This document shows, one piece after another, positions 1-14,388 of a stretch of 64,000 nucleotides of DNA; the stretch's first letter is position 1, and each line of letters begins with the position of its first letter. The DNA is from Seriola aureovittata (lineage: Eukaryota > Chordata > Actinopteri > Carangiformes > Carangidae). The DNA is taken from contig NC_079380.1 of the NCBI RefSeq assembly GCF_021018895.1, forward strand, positions 7,799,736-7,863,735. Reading direction: 5' to 3'. Made by a program: the position numbers and the translations under genes. Under the pieces are notes generated by a model that was given only the letters and a program-made list of their open reading frames with translations, was not told the origin of the DNA and did no database searches.

Positions 1-285
1 TTTGATTATCAATTAACCATTTATTTTAATTTAATTTTTTAAGCAAAAATTCCAAAATAGTTCCAGCTTCTTAAATGTGAAATGTGTTGGTTTCTTTAGT
101 TCTGTGTGATAGTAAACTGAATATCTTTAGGTTGTCGGTCAGAAAGAACAAGCACTTTAAATATGCCACATAAGATGGAGGAAAATGTTCACGAAAATTC
201 TTCTTAATTTTCTGACATTCATAAACCAAACATCTTAAAAATAGTCCTATTACTCAATAATGAAAATAATGGTTAGTTGCAGCCA
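1..285 (-). repeat. dispersed percomorph repeat, truncated at window edge
   Basis: This matches, from memory, the very common fish non-autonomous element whose ends read like GGCTGCAACTAACGATTA. The + strand here runs from TTGATTATCAATTAACC through a core with AGTAAACTGAATATC to the terminal GTTAGTTGCAGCC, so it is inverted relative to that end sequence. Its left end is cut off by the window. A second, more broken copy lies at 37945-38450. It has no coding potential. It is probably an old terminal-inverted-repeat (MITE-like) transposon, but I cannot name the family. Confidence 0.6.
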
Positions 286-1993
286 TAGTCCTATTACACC
301 TGTCTTGTTTCGCAATACCCATGCAGTGTAATGTCATCACAGCGGTTAAAGAATATATTCATATTCATTCTTTGTGTATATCAACAACAACAGCTTCATC
401 AAATCAGAATATTCACACTAGTTTCTCCGTCACCTTTGCTATAATTTGATAATGTAGAAAGTTTTGATATTTCAGCTTTAAACAAAGCAAAGTTCTGGTT
501 GATGCTAATTTTCCAGATGTTAACATTACATTAGCGATGGAGTGGCGGCGGTGTGTGCAGTGGTGTGTGCCAGTCTTTAAGGACAGAATAAGGAAATTTA
601 GGGACAAGTCCCCTCCTTCTAGCCCCGGTGAACCATGTGGACCAGCTCTTGTTGCAGAGTCCATTACAGGTTACAAATGCTGCTTCCTTGTCCACATGAC
701 ATGGAAATTTCCCTTTCCCTCACTGCTCATCTTCATCCCCGGAGACAGGGTGATTTAAAATGTGTCCTCTGGATTAGCTGTCTTTTCCATCACTGGGTTC
801 CACTCAAGCTTATTGCATCCAGTGAGGAGAGGTTCTGCACGGTTGTGAAACAATGCAGCATCCAGTCAAAGAGAAAGCAGCATGCCTCCGTTTAAAAATG
901 AAGCCTGTTGTCAGGTTTACATGAGATGGACTACACTTCTCCTCGCAGCCTGCTCTCATCAGTGGTGATAGCACTTGTTTACTCACCCTGCTAATTTTAT
1001 GCCGCTGCAAAAGCGCATCAACCCTATATGTAACTTGGAGTCATGTGTATATGAACATCAGGACATTTAGAGGAGGGAGAAGACATGAAATTATAATGAA
1101 GATTTTTTCTCCTACCTCTTGTGTATCATCACATATTCAGTGCTGCATTGCTAATAGGGAAGCGCTACAGCAATCTTAACGTAATTAAAATTTCAATTTG
1201 GACCAGTAGTTAAGGTTTCCCTGTGCAAAGCCCTGGAGTGGCATTCTTTGGGAACGAGATTGTAGTTTGTTCTGTTCATGGCAAGACAGAATTGAATATT
1301 TTTCCCTGAAATGGGGATATAGGCTCTAAATCTTGATACAGGATTTTAGCGGTTACTGGGTTAAAGACAGGAGATAAATCATAGATGGTAGAAGAGAGAA
1401 AGAGGCAGCTGTTTTGTTACTTCCCTCAAAAGACCTAAACCTGTGTGTTGCACTCTTATTTTGGTCAGAAAACACACCATGCATTAGCACAATCCCTGGG
1501 TGATTTGTTCAGATTCAACAAGATGGATGAAGGAAGCTGTCTTTCTTTTTTTCATCCCGTTTTTCTTTGCTGGTTTAGAGGAGGGATGAAAAACCCTGTA
1601 TTTGTCCTTGTCTCAGTGAGGAAACACAAGCCTCCACAGCAAGGTTTGGCAATAATACCTGTGTCCCGCAGTATTTGAAAAATAGCAATGTGTCTGTTTC
1701 ATTACCATCATGAAAATATTCTGCTGTGCAATGTGTGCATATATAGGCCATAAAAGGCCTTTATAGTGTTTGTCCAGCACCATGTGTATGTGTGGATGAG
1801 GATGCTATGAAAGTGATGACAAAAGTTTTTGTAAGGCGACCATACTGACATGTCACATGACAGCTTTGTGCTCTGTGGACCCCGAATGACAGGCACACAG
1901 AGGGCCGGTAAAGAGATGGAGAGGGACAATAAAATGTATGCATGTTTTGATGATGCAGTGTAATTTCTCCCAGCGCTCCCAACAGCCACTGAC
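286..1993. other. non-coding sequence, presumed med25 intron
   Basis: No exon with convincing splice sites and no MED25-like peptide is visible. The short open frames are unrelated to the VWA or ACID domains of MED25. It is most simply the left part of a med25 intron whose upstream exon lies outside the window. Confidence 0.5.
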
Positions 1994-4726
<2,733 letters not shown>

Positions 4727-4840
4727 CAGCTGGGCGGCGCAGGGGGTCCAATGCAACCTGGTCAGGTCCCCCCCAACCAGAACTTCCTTAACAGGCCCCC
4801 TGGTCCCATTCCTGTCTCCCACGGCAACGTCCAGCAGCAG
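4727..4840 (+). CDS. med25: med25 exon (C-terminal Gln/Pro region, part 1)
   Basis: The first med25 exon visible, 114 bp and phase 0 at both ends. It starts after the acceptor CAATGCAG and ends before the donor GTAAATG. It encodes 38 residues beginning QLGGAGGPMQPG and ending with a QQQ run, a Gly/Pro/Gln-rich linker that in MED25 follows the ACID domain. MED25 is a Mediator subunit that links activators and nuclear receptors to RNA polymerase II. The N-terminal VWA domain and the ACID domain are upstream of the window. The linker is poorly conserved; its assignment rests on phase-compatible splicing to the diagnostic exons downstream. Confidence 0.8.
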
Positions 4841-4992
4841 GTAAATGACCCCGCTCTGTGCTGGCATGTCTGCCTGTGTTTCCACATCAGTTTCCCTCTC
4901 TCACTGCCTGTTGTTGACACCTTTTACTGCCGCGATGCCTGCTGACTTCTGCATGCCTTACTGGTAACAATCTCCTCCGCTGTCCTCCTCTG

Positions 4993-5020
4993 TTTTTTTT
5001 TTTTTTTTTTTTTTTTTTTT
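4993..5020. repeat. T28 homopolymer in med25 intron
   Basis: A run of 28 T in the 230-bp intron 4841-5070, about 50 bp before the acceptor TGTGCCCAG at 5070. It extends the polypyrimidine region of this acceptor. Its length is likely to vary between individuals. Confidence 0.9.
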
Positions 5021-5070
5021 CACACTTCCACCCCCCTCCCCTCCTTCTCTCTGATCTGTCCTGTGCCCAG

Positions 5071-5142
5071 TCTGTGGTGGTGGGCATGCCCCCTGTTAGT
5101 CAGGTTTCTATGATGGAGGAGCAGCAGAGGCAGAGCAACATG
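5071..5142 (+). CDS. med25: med25 exon (Gln-rich linker, part 2)
   Basis: A 72-bp exon of 24 codons, phase 0 at both ends, between CTGTGCCCAG and the donor GTGAGA. It encodes SVVVGMPPVSQVSMMEEQQ and ends RQSNM. It continues the low-complexity linker towards the nuclear-receptor box exon. The exact multiple of three means it could be skipped without changing frame. Confidence 0.78.
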
Positions 5143-6327
5143 GTGAGACCCACAGTAGCAACATGTGGTCAGGGTGTCCACAGGTACTTTAAAGTCATAC
5201 ATTTAGTTGTTATAGGTTTCTGTTATGCATTGACAGGTTTCACTGAACTACACAGATTAGCACATCACAGATTTATCAATACGACACTGTCGTTATGTTG
5301 CCCATTTACAGTGTCAGAAACGACCAGAAATAAGGAGCAAGCTGCTTTGTTTTTCTTTATTTTAAATGTTAAAATCAATTCCAGTCTTTCTTGTGGACAT
5401 ACTGTATATCTTTTGTTACACATACTCTAACACACATTAAAAACACAACACAGTGTCATTCATCTCGCTGCTCAACATCAGGCAGGTCCACAGCTAATTT
5501 CCTGTCAGTATGTGTTGACTTTACAGCTCCCTGCTGAATGCTCCTCTTACAGCATGCCACTGGTGCAAAAAAACAAAAAAACAAAACACTGATAACATGC
5601 ATGCATAAGTTTGTGTATCTTTTTGAATAGGAAGTGTTTGTATTGAGCATGAGGTGACGGGCACCACAAAACCAACAGGAAGGACAGACCTTGTCGAGAC
5701 ATGATGGTTGACATCATACAACTGCTGTCTGCCCTGTTTGTCCTCAAAGGCCATGTTACTGCCATCTAACAGGTGGTAGACATTAGTTTCACTAATATCA
5801 GCCTTAAGCTGGTAAATACTCCTATTTTCAACATGTGAGTCATTTTTTTATTATCACTTCCACAAGTGCCCACCTAGATGCAGCCGCCGCTTCACATTCT
5901 TGATTGTGGCTGATACATCAGTGACGTTAAAGTCACTGTATGTGTGAAAAAACCATCATGTGTAACCAAAATCTGCAAGATTTTTTTTAACAACTCATTC
6001 ATTGCATTCGTGTATGGCATGAAATTTGCTCCATCTCCCATTCGCTCCTGTTGAAGCATACATAGTGGTCAAGGTGATCTCTATTCAACTTTGACCAAGC
6101 TGTAATTCTCGGACAGCCAATAGAAACACATCTGCACACTGTTTGTAAATGTAGATTTTATTATTCAGCTGAGTCTTTCATCACCATATTTAGTTAACTA
6201 TCACACTACTAGACTACAAATATAGCAATGCTCTACACTGTACAGGTAGTGAACGCTTTGATCAATACGTTGGGTGAAATGTAATGTGACCAAACCTCAC
6301 AGCTGGTTAAACTGTGCATTCCCTCAG
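5143..6327. other. med25 intron
   Basis: A 1185-bp intron, GTGAGA donor to CCCTCAG acceptor. AT-rich, with no exon signal inside. Part of it (about 6000-6140) has the texture of old interspersed repeat, but I could not assign it. Confidence 0.7.
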
Positions 6328-6498
6328 ATGACAATGAGAGCAGCCGGACCGTCCAACCAACAGCCGCCGGTCAGCGGCGCTCCCCCCAACCAGGTCGCAC
6401 AGAGTGGACAAGCCCAGCCTCAGGGTCCCATACTGCGCCTCTCAAACCCAGTAGCCAATCCACAGCTTCGCAGTCTCCTACTCAGCCAGCAGCAGCCA
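6328..6498 (+). CDS. med25: med25 exon with LXXLL nuclear-receptor box
   Basis: A 171-bp exon of 57 codons, phase 0 at both ends (acceptor CATTCCCTCAG, donor GTAAGAG). It is rich in Pro, Gln and Ala, then reads GPILRLSNPVANPQLRSLLL. LRSLL is the LXXLL motif through which MED25 contacts ligand-bound nuclear receptors. The human protein has the same PQLRSLLL context, as I recall it. This and the final exon are the strongest evidence that the gene is med25. Confidence 0.93.
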
Positions 6499-6611
6499 GT
6501 AAGAGAGCAACAAATGGCCGTTTGACTGAATCACCCTGTAGTAAATGTCTCATTGATTATCAAGTGACTGTAATTACTCTGTTTTTCTCTTCTGTCTCTG
6601 TGTCCTCGCAG

Positions 6612-6732
6612 CAGGGAGCGGTGTCTCACATGACAGGCATGATGTCTCACCAGGGTTTAGGGCAGCAGTTGGTCCACTCAGCACCAGGAGGGGGGGCTCA
6701 AATGCAGGGCCAGTGGAGGCAGCCCTTGGGAG
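6612..6732 (+). CDS. med25: med25 penultimate exon
   Basis: This starts after TGTCCTCGCAG and encodes QGAVSHMTGMMSHQGLGQQL through a Met/Gln/Gly-rich stretch ending QWRQPLG. HQGLGQ is shared with mammalian MED25. The donor is inferred from phase: the last exon begins with two bases that complete a codon, so this exon must end one base into a codon. That fits AG|GTCAGC at 6733, giving [10 protein letters not shown] across the junction. The donor is weak. Reading through instead gives eight further codons (GQQAPPQM) and a TGA at 6756. Confidence 0.8.
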
Positions 6733-7599
6733 GTCAGCAAGCACCCCCACAGATGTGAAAAGATTTATGACTCAAGTAGACATGAAATTTCAGAATACAG
6801 GTCTGAAAATGTACCTGAAGGGCAAAAAGGTTGATATCTAAACAGATATAAAAACTTAACAACATCGACAGCATCATGCATCCAAAGTTAAATATAGAAA
6901 AGTTCTAATCCTATTTATTGCAATGCATGTCAACTTTACATCATATTTTCCAAAGCACACATATATTCATTTATTTATGTTACCAGTTTTAAATATGTGT
7001 TTTCCAATTCCACATGCAGGTGTCTGTATAACAGACATCACCCTACAGAGACTTGCTTGAGTTAGATATTCCATCCCAGAGTGCACGCTGCCCAAAATTT
7101 TTCAAATTCAATTCGTCAATTATTTTTGTGCACATTGATTTGAAAAAGTTTGCAGAACTTCTGGTACATTTATGTATTGATCTCCGAGGCTCCAACTTTG
7201 AAGATTTCCACCACTGAAAAATTAATTTCCTTTTCATAGCCAGAATATGGTTCCATTCAGACAAACACCAGGTGCACTGAAGATGAGTTACGACCAGCGC
7301 GAGTGCAGATTGTTTTTCTCAGGCCTCTTGTCAGTCATTGGTCACTCTTTGTGGTTTGACAGGTTATTTGCACTTAATTTCCTAAAAAAAAAAAAAATGT
7401 AAATACTTTAATATAAGAATCTCCTTTCACCTTGCTCTCCTCAGGAAGAAACACAATCAGTGTTTACCATCTTGCTTGAAGTCTCTTTGACCTTGTGCAT
7501 TAGTTTCATCCCTGAAATCATAAAGACAATCCCTCTAATAAATCTCTCTTCCTCTCTTTAACTCTTCAACTCCCCACCCCCTCCCAAACCTGTGTGCAG
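6733..7599. other. med25 last intron
   Basis: An 867-bp intron ending in a pyrimidine-rich tract and CTGTGTGCAG. The coding-like open frames inside are short and unrelated to MED25. Confidence 0.7.
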
Positions 7600-7703
7600 G
7601 TCAGATGCTGATGTCTGGAGGTCAGAGAGGAGCTGTGCCTCAGCCCGGGATGCCCCAGGTCTCCAGTGTCATGGAGGATGAAATCCTCATGGACCTTATC
7701 TAA
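7600..7703 (+). CDS. med25: med25 last coding exon and stop
   Basis: The exon begins GTCAGATGCTG and encodes [16 protein letters not shown], then [12 protein letters not shown] and a TAA stop at 7701-7703. The acidic-hydrophobic end MED(D/E)ILMDLI is diagnostic of vertebrate MED25. The five exons in the window together encode about 193 residues, roughly the last quarter of a protein of about 750 residues. Confidence 0.95.
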
Positions 7704-8180
7704 CTGAGCATTGTGGACTCATAACAGGAGGGTTTTTAGATGAATCTCTGCAGCCATTATCCCAGTTTGGACACATACATCCCCTCTGTTGCTTTACTGC
7801 TACAAATGTTCAACATAATTAAGGAGCGAATCATGAGTAGTTTCTTCTGGGTTTTTTTTTTTTTTTTTTTACGGGACTGAGCAGCTGAAGTTAATTAGGG
7901 GCAGACAATGCGAGCATTAGTTTTTCATGTAAATGGTCAAACCGGCAGCATGCTAATCCTTCATGCTACACCCTGGATGCAGCCAAACCATTGGAAACAG
8001 TCAGTTATGTTGTGCTTCTGGAAACTCTACTCATCTATAATTTTTACATTTTATCATTTAAAACTGAAATGGTTTTTTTTACCTTTTAAATTCAGATTTT
8101 TCTTTTTTCTGTTAGATTTTTTTTTATTATTGATAAAGTTGTTTAGGGAGGATTCAATAAAATGAAGCGTAGACAACTGA
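7704..8180 (+). other. med25: med25 3' UTR
   Basis: Non-coding, AT-rich sequence from the stop codon to just past the AATAAA at 8156. It includes T-rich stretches near 7855-7870 and 8070-8130. There is no conserved element I can name. Confidence 0.75.
8156..8161 (+). terminator. med25: med25 polyadenylation signal AATAAA
   Basis: A canonical AATAAA in the context ATTCAATAAAATGAAG, about 450 bp after the stop codon. A T/G-containing stretch (CATTTCTCGTTGTG) follows. It is the best poly(A) signal downstream of med25. Confidence 0.7.
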
Positions 8181-10299
8181 AGAAGTCATTTCTCGTTGTG
8201 AAGAGGTTTTTCTGTTCATACATGGTGATGCTTTGATTCATTTGATATACAGCCAGAGTCGTCGTCCCCCCCCCTGCGTGAATGCAGCATGGACCCTGAA
8301 GGTGAGAGAGAGACTGGAATAGACACAGTAATAGATAGTTCAGTGTCTTTTTCTGCCAAATAGTGTCACAGTGTTAATTTTAACTACTCCAATATGTCGT
8401 GGAACCATAGAGAGTCCCCCTTGTGCCAAGTAGTCCTACCAGATGGCATCAGTTGGCCATGTTTCCTTTGGCATAACATACAATCAGGCTGACCGCATGC
8501 GCACATGGCACAGACTTCACATATATGCCATGGTCTGCTTTCGAAACGCACCCTGGCATGCGGACGCAATGCATTCAAGTTAAACCCTGCGCACCAGCAA
8601 ACGCAATCCCGTCATGTACCTGATGGTGACATTGGTGCTGAAGCTGCAGAGCTGAGCCGAGCGCGCACGAGAAGAGAGAAACGCACGTGAACTTTGCTCA
8701 GCCTCGCACATGACACCTTCATGATATAGTCATGTATCAATTGGTGCTGTTTTTTTCACACTTGGACACTGTGTATACACATACACTCTCACCAACAGGA
8801 AGTGATGTCAGTCCCCGTCACCTGGGAGACAGAGACGGTTGCTAAGATACCGTGACAGTGGGTTCTTGTTTCTGAGCTTTTCCTCAGCCCTGCTTTCACA
8901 TGGACTCTCACAGATAGACACTAGTCCCTCAGTGGCTGGTGTTCATCCCTCCCATCCCTTAATCACTGGCCGGCCCTCGGAGCCCGGCTTAGCTTCACTT
9001 TATCTTCCTCTCTCGCACTCGCTCTCTCTCTCCATCTATCTGCCTCCATCTCACTATCAAGCTATTAGCGCCTGTCTGAGCTCATAAGTTTTTCAGTATC
9101 TCTTTTATTAACAGCAGAAAGGTCCGTATGATGAACAGTAGTGGTAAATAAAATGGTGGCTTATGGTTATGATGGTCATTTGGCTTTACTTTAAGAAAAG
9201 CATTAGTTTATGTTTCTCCTTTAGCCTCATCAGCCTGATGCTGTTCACTGTATATGGCCTCCATTAGTTCCATTATATTTCCCCACCATGATACACTTGT
9301 ACACAGTAACTTAAGAACAATACACCTTAAATGGATGATAAATGTGACCTGAGGTTCCATCAAAGAACCAGGATCTGATGAGAATTTTAATCTTAAACTG
9401 ACATAGAAAAGAAAAGTAGAATTTCTGAAAACTAGTAGAAATCCTCAGTTTTTTAAAATACAAAATTCACTTAACCCCCATTTGTGCATATAGTCATAAA
9501 GAAGTATTCAGTGATTAATGCATTAGCTCAGTGGTTCTGTTCGTGTTGCAGTGGACTAGTTATTGTCCAAATGAAGACAATATGATGTTAAATTGAAACA
9601 TCACAGCTTTAAAGTGAGGTTTAGTGTTAGCCTCTCAGAGTCCTTCAACTTTAATATCTCATACAGTCGTAGTTTCCCCCATGTCAACCTGCAAGTTCAG
9701 ATTATCGACCAGCAGTGGCCTTTGGCTGAAATCCAGCAGCTCGGGTTCGAGAAATATGGATGTGTATTTGATTAAACAAAGAAGAGTAACTTGGTTAGGT
9801 TTGGATTTGCAGCATAACAAAAGTAGACGCACCAAAGCAGCTGATGAAAAAACAAAACAGGATTAAAAATCAGTCATTTAGAAAGTCCGACACACAATAA
9901 AAAATACAAACAGTAAGTTAAAACAAGTTGATAGTACATGTACTTCTACCTGGCCATCTCCTCCAGCCACTGGTAGATCCACATTTCCCATATCAGAGTG
10001 GGTCTCTAATCTGGAGATCATCACTTTTGAAATAAAACCTGTGACTGTCAAATTCCTTCACTTTGGGCAGCAAATGCCTCCCAACTCCAACAGGACAATC
10101 GAACATGTTCTAGGAGACAAGGAGGTGCTGGCGCCAGGCAAGTTTGGAAATACTTGTATTCAGCCTTTGACTGAGGCCGCGGTGTTCCAGTTTTCCCCAG
10201 ATAATGAGAAGGCTGCATCTGTCATTGAGAGGAAGGCTCTGACTGTTGTTTGTGCTTCGGCACAGGGTGGCAGTTTGCAGATGCCTGAAGTAGTATCAG
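8181..10299. other. intergenic sequence
   Basis: No supported gene. A CpG-richer patch lies at about 8480-8700 (GACCGCATGCGCAC, GAGCCGAGCGCGCACG) and might be a regulatory island or repeat debris. The frame at 10041-10328 (95 aa) runs into the LINE fragment that follows and is not a recognised protein. The rest looks like unconstrained AT-rich DNA. Confidence 0.5.
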
Positions 10300-10660
10300 G
10301 TCTGTCGGACAGACCTGGTAAACCCTAATGTTTAGTGAGGGTGAACTGGACACGCCTGGCCCAAGTCCCTGTCAAGATGAGCTCCCACTTCCAGAGAAAT
10401 ATTTCCATCATTCTTGAGGAGGGGGGGCTGTAGAAAACTGAAACTGAGTGGACTATGTTCAACGCCTACATTGTGAAGGGAGCTGTCTACATGTGCTTTG
10501 TGGATTTGGAGATCATGCCCCCCGGGGTGTCATGAGGTACTGTGGGAATACGGGGAAGTGGGGTTGCTGATACGAGCCATCAAAGCCATTTGGGCTTTGT
10601 GCACCCAGAGAGAGCCATGACATGTTCTCTATGGGTGGCAGGCTTTCCAAAGATTATGTT
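10300..10660 (+). mobile_element. decayed LINE fragment (reverse transcriptase ORF, internally deleted)
   Basis: Translated across frames with stops, this reads SDRPGKP, VRVNWTRLAQVPV and EWTMFNAYIVKGAV, then YMCFVDLE and LLIRAIKAI. These match, in order, blocks of a widespread fish LINE ORF2 (consensus like VRVCWERLAE, EWTMFxxSIVEAA, CFVDLEKAFDRVPRG, LLRAVRSL). The stretch normally between EWTMF...VEAA and CFVDLEKAFD is missing, so the copy is internally deleted. It is a dead fragment. I believe the family belongs to the I-group LINEs, but the clade name is uncertain. Confidence 0.7.
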
Positions 10661-11849
10661 CCCTTACAAATATGAGATTTTTATTTTCAAATTATAAAAA
10701 AAACAACAAAAAAAACAGATTTACAAGAAAATCATTCTTGTTATGGTAACAGTTCACTCAAATCCTGTTGAGCTGCAAGTGCTGCTTTTCCTCTGAGGAG
10801 AACCTTACTGTTTGACAGCAGAAAAAAACATTCACTTCTTCCTGAGAGGAAACACACACACACAAACACACACAAACACACAAACCTATATCAAAAACTC
10901 AGTTTGAGGTAACTTCAGGACAACACAGCATTTTTTTTTTAACTTTCCCCCAAATCCACTCACACTCAGACACTATGGATTTCTCATTATAAGAGATCAT
11001 TTCCTCATGAGTTCACTTCATCTTCTTGAGGAAAATCCTGATGTCAAGTGCATCAAATATGTCAGGACAAATAGACTGCAAACAGCATTCATCAGTGTGG
11101 ATCATGAGATGAGAATAAACTACTGTTCTGATCCTCATTGCCAACGTTTGATTGGCAAACCCCAATTAGGATCGTGTAATGTGAAACGTTTTTTTCTACT
11201 AAAGCTTATTCTGTCTGGATCTGCACAGTAAAGTTGAATTATTTTTTGCCAAATGTATGACTAAATTTCCTATGGTGACCAATTACACCTCCAGAGACTG
11301 ATGTTTTCGTTTCTGTAAACCAAAAAGCAATGCAGCAACGCTCGTCGTACACCTGCACCCCACAGCTGACTCTAACAAGCTCTGGCAGGTTCTTGTGAAA
11401 GATGTTCTGAGAAATAAAGCCCAGGGTTCCACACACACAATATTTCCAACTACGTATTGAGTATGTAGAAAGTTGACAGTGGACAAATGACCTCCTGAAG
11501 TACTTAAAACTCCAGACATGCAAACAAAATGGCTTGATGTGTTGTGTAGAGAGACTGCCCGCAAGTATCCCACAAAGAAACACACAATAGAAATTATGGA
11601 CCTACTTTTAATTGAAATAAATTGCGGATGGTGGTGTGATGGTAGCTAATAGCTAATAATAAATAATAAAAATAAATTAACAGCCATTAGTTCTCTCTCA
11701 GAGTCAGGTCAGTTACAACAGGTTAAGTAATGTAGTCTAGACATTCTAGGCCGTAAAACAGCAACGTTCCCAGGCCTGATGTGTTCTGCGTCTACCCCGT
11801 GTTCTACTCCGAGCTTCCTCTGGACGTCTGATCCCCTCACCCTATCCAT
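10661..11849. other. intergenic sequence
   Basis: AT-rich, with short A- and CA-rich runs (10695-10720, 10850-10885). A 114-codon minus-strand frame at 11239-11583 has no recognisable domain. No gene is supported. Confidence 0.45.
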
Positions 11850-12260
11850 GCTCCTCTGAGAAACATGGTGGAGAGGTTTGTGTGTCCCCGTGATCCTGGG
11901 AGCTGGTTGGGTATCCCGAGACAAAATTGGTCCCATTGGAGGGACAAGACTAAGAGCGGCGATTCATATAACCCTGATGAACAGCGCTTGAAGAATACGT
12001 CACCTCGCCCAGACCAAAGTAACCGGCGGTGCCATCCTGGAGCCGGACCTGGGAGGGGAGGTTGCCGGCGAGCGCCTGCTGGCTGCACCACAAACCGTGG
12101 AGCCCGGTCGTGCTCATCCTGAAAAGATTACATGAGGCTGCCGAGCTGTCGACACACAAACCTGCAGGGAAAGGAATCGGGGTTGGGTGCGATGCAAGTG
12201 CGGGTACCTGGCATCAAAGATCAGTCCAAGGGATGTGGAATGTCACTGCCAAAACCAATA
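11850..12260 (+). mobile_element. 5' end fragment of a fish LINE
   Basis: This resembles the 5' part of the same LINE type. Blocks like GGAGAGGTTTGTGTGTCCC, TGATCCTGGGAGCTGG, TCGCCCAGACC and GCCGGCGAGCGCCTG occur in the expected order. It ends with ATGTGGAATGTCACTGCC, which corresponds to the GTWNVTS start of the endonuclease domain. The element stops there, so the ORF2 body is absent. It lies downstream of the ORF2 fragment at 10300-10660, which is the wrong order for a single intact insertion. Confidence 0.65.
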
Positions 12261-14201
12261 GTTTCATTACTTTCCAATACTTATTCTAAAGTAATAAAAG
12301 TATTCAAATAAAATCCAAAATTAGGACAAAGGCATAAATCACAAACTAAACTAAATGCACCGAACATCTCAATATAAAGCACGAGTATGGACATTACCTT
12401 TAACATGCCTCATATAGATTTATAATGTTTCCATTAAAATAATGGAATTAAACACATTAAGTGCACTTAACCTTACTCATTATATCCATGACCACATCTT
12501 TACATATGACCAAAGCCTCAGCTGTTGGACTGCTCTTTACTGCAAAGTGGTTTGGGTCAGAGCAACAACAGCCTGAGATTAAAATGCTCCCGCTACGTGC
12601 TGGATGTGTGGCATTTTGGTTGTCCCTGTTGTCACCATGAGGAAAGTCAGCGGACCAGTTTAAGGGCCAGTTGGAGGAGGCTATAGGCTAGAGATGAAGA
12701 TTATACAGCCTGGTGGCAGGAGTGCTGCTCAGCATAATGGGGTTTATAGGCCTGGGGGCAGAGTTTGTTTTACGGCCTGCCGGAGGAGGCGATGACAGGA
12801 GCGAGCGACGGAAGAGCAGGAAGAGACGGTCTTATTATTAAGCCTTGCCACAGCGAGAGTGAATGTGTTGTGATGGCCGTGGTGGTGGTGGTGGTGGTGG
12901 TGGGAGAGTTTAGCCTGCACATGCAGAGACGAGGACGAGGAGGAGGAGGAGGAGGAGGGTGGGGGTCGGAGGAGCATATAACACCCAAAATTGGATTTGT
13001 TTTCAGGGCCTGGTGGTTGAGGTCCGCTTGGCCTGGGTGTGGGAAGATCAATGGCACTATCGGCCCTAATGGATGCAGTTGCCAGATAGGGCTGTTTCTG
13101 ATAAGGGAAGAGTATTGGCTTTAGTGGTGGAGATACAAGCTTGGTTAACTCTGTGTTTTAAAAGAACTTCTTTCTCTGTGGGTGAAAACAGTGTTTCGGG
13201 GTGTACACAAGTATGAGCGTCAGAGCGTTCAACCCTTGCTTGCTAGTCACGACAGCCTGAATGTTCAATTTGGTATCACACAGGTTGGAATCTCTGCAGC
13301 CGGTGGCGTGCTGTTTCACCATCAGATACGGATCAGGGCTCAGTTTGGGCCTCGGAGGCTGTGGAGAGTTCAGTCTTGAGATAGCATGTGAGGGAGGAGG
13401 GGGTTGAAGCAGAAATGACAGGAGGAGAAAGACAGGCGGCCTGTTTTCAACCCCACCGGCGTATCTGCCCCACTTCCTCTCGCCACGCCGTTCCAGCACA
13501 GCACGGCGATGGCAGAGGTTTCACCCCGGGGCAGCTGCTGCCGCCGAGGCCCCGGGACCTGAACATAACCCAGGGCAAAGAGAGTGCCTGCACGTCTCTC
13601 AACCAATATGCCAGCACAGCATAGCACACCGCAACACAAGGCAGAGCACAGGAGGAGAGAGCAGCTTCATCCACAGGGCAGAGGCAGAAATACTAGATGG
13701 CAAGCTTTCTGTCTTCATATGAGGCACATTAATCCTCGCAGTGCCTCCCATCTTTATTCATTTATCGGCCTGTGGTGTCCACTCAATCAGTCAGTTAAAG
13801 GCTGGCCTGATGGAGCGAGCCCTGCACACCCACCGGAGAGAGGAGGAGAGGGAGGGGAGGTTATACTCCACACCATATAGCCTGAGCAGACACTGCAGCA
13901 CAGAGATACAAACAGAGAAGGTTGGGGAGGAAAAGGAGGAAATGTGAGGGCGCTCTTTTAAATAATGAGGCGAGGGGGGGTGGGGGGATGGGGGGGGCAA
14001 CTAGAGGTGAAAAGAGAGCAGCCTTGTATCAAGAGTGAGCAAGATTGAGAGGTTCAAAGTAAAGGAGGGAGAGAACAGTCAATATCAAGAGCGAGCGATA
14101 GGGAGAGATCCAGGACAACACCTCCACAGACTACTGAGGTATGTATGTGTGAGAGAGGGAGGGAGGGAGGGAGGGAGAAGGAAGGAGGGATGTGGTGGTG
14201 G

Positions 14202-14245
<44 letters not shown>

Positions 14246-14346
14246 TTAGAGAGAGGGAGGGATATCCACTGCACTGTTGTGTGACTGGAAATTTAATAGA
14301 GAGAGAGAGGGAGGGAGGGAGGCAGGAAGGCAGCAGGGGAGGGGAG

Positions 14347-14388
<42 letters not shown>

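Noticed and set aside
8625..8650. Possible REST/RE1 silencer half-site (TTCAGCACC on the minus strand)
   Set aside because: Only the left half matches. The right half GGACAGCGCC is absent at the proper spacing.
10041..10328. 95-codon frame before the LINE fragment
   Set aside because: It runs into LINE-derived sequence at its end and has no protein match I recognise. No splice or start context supports it.
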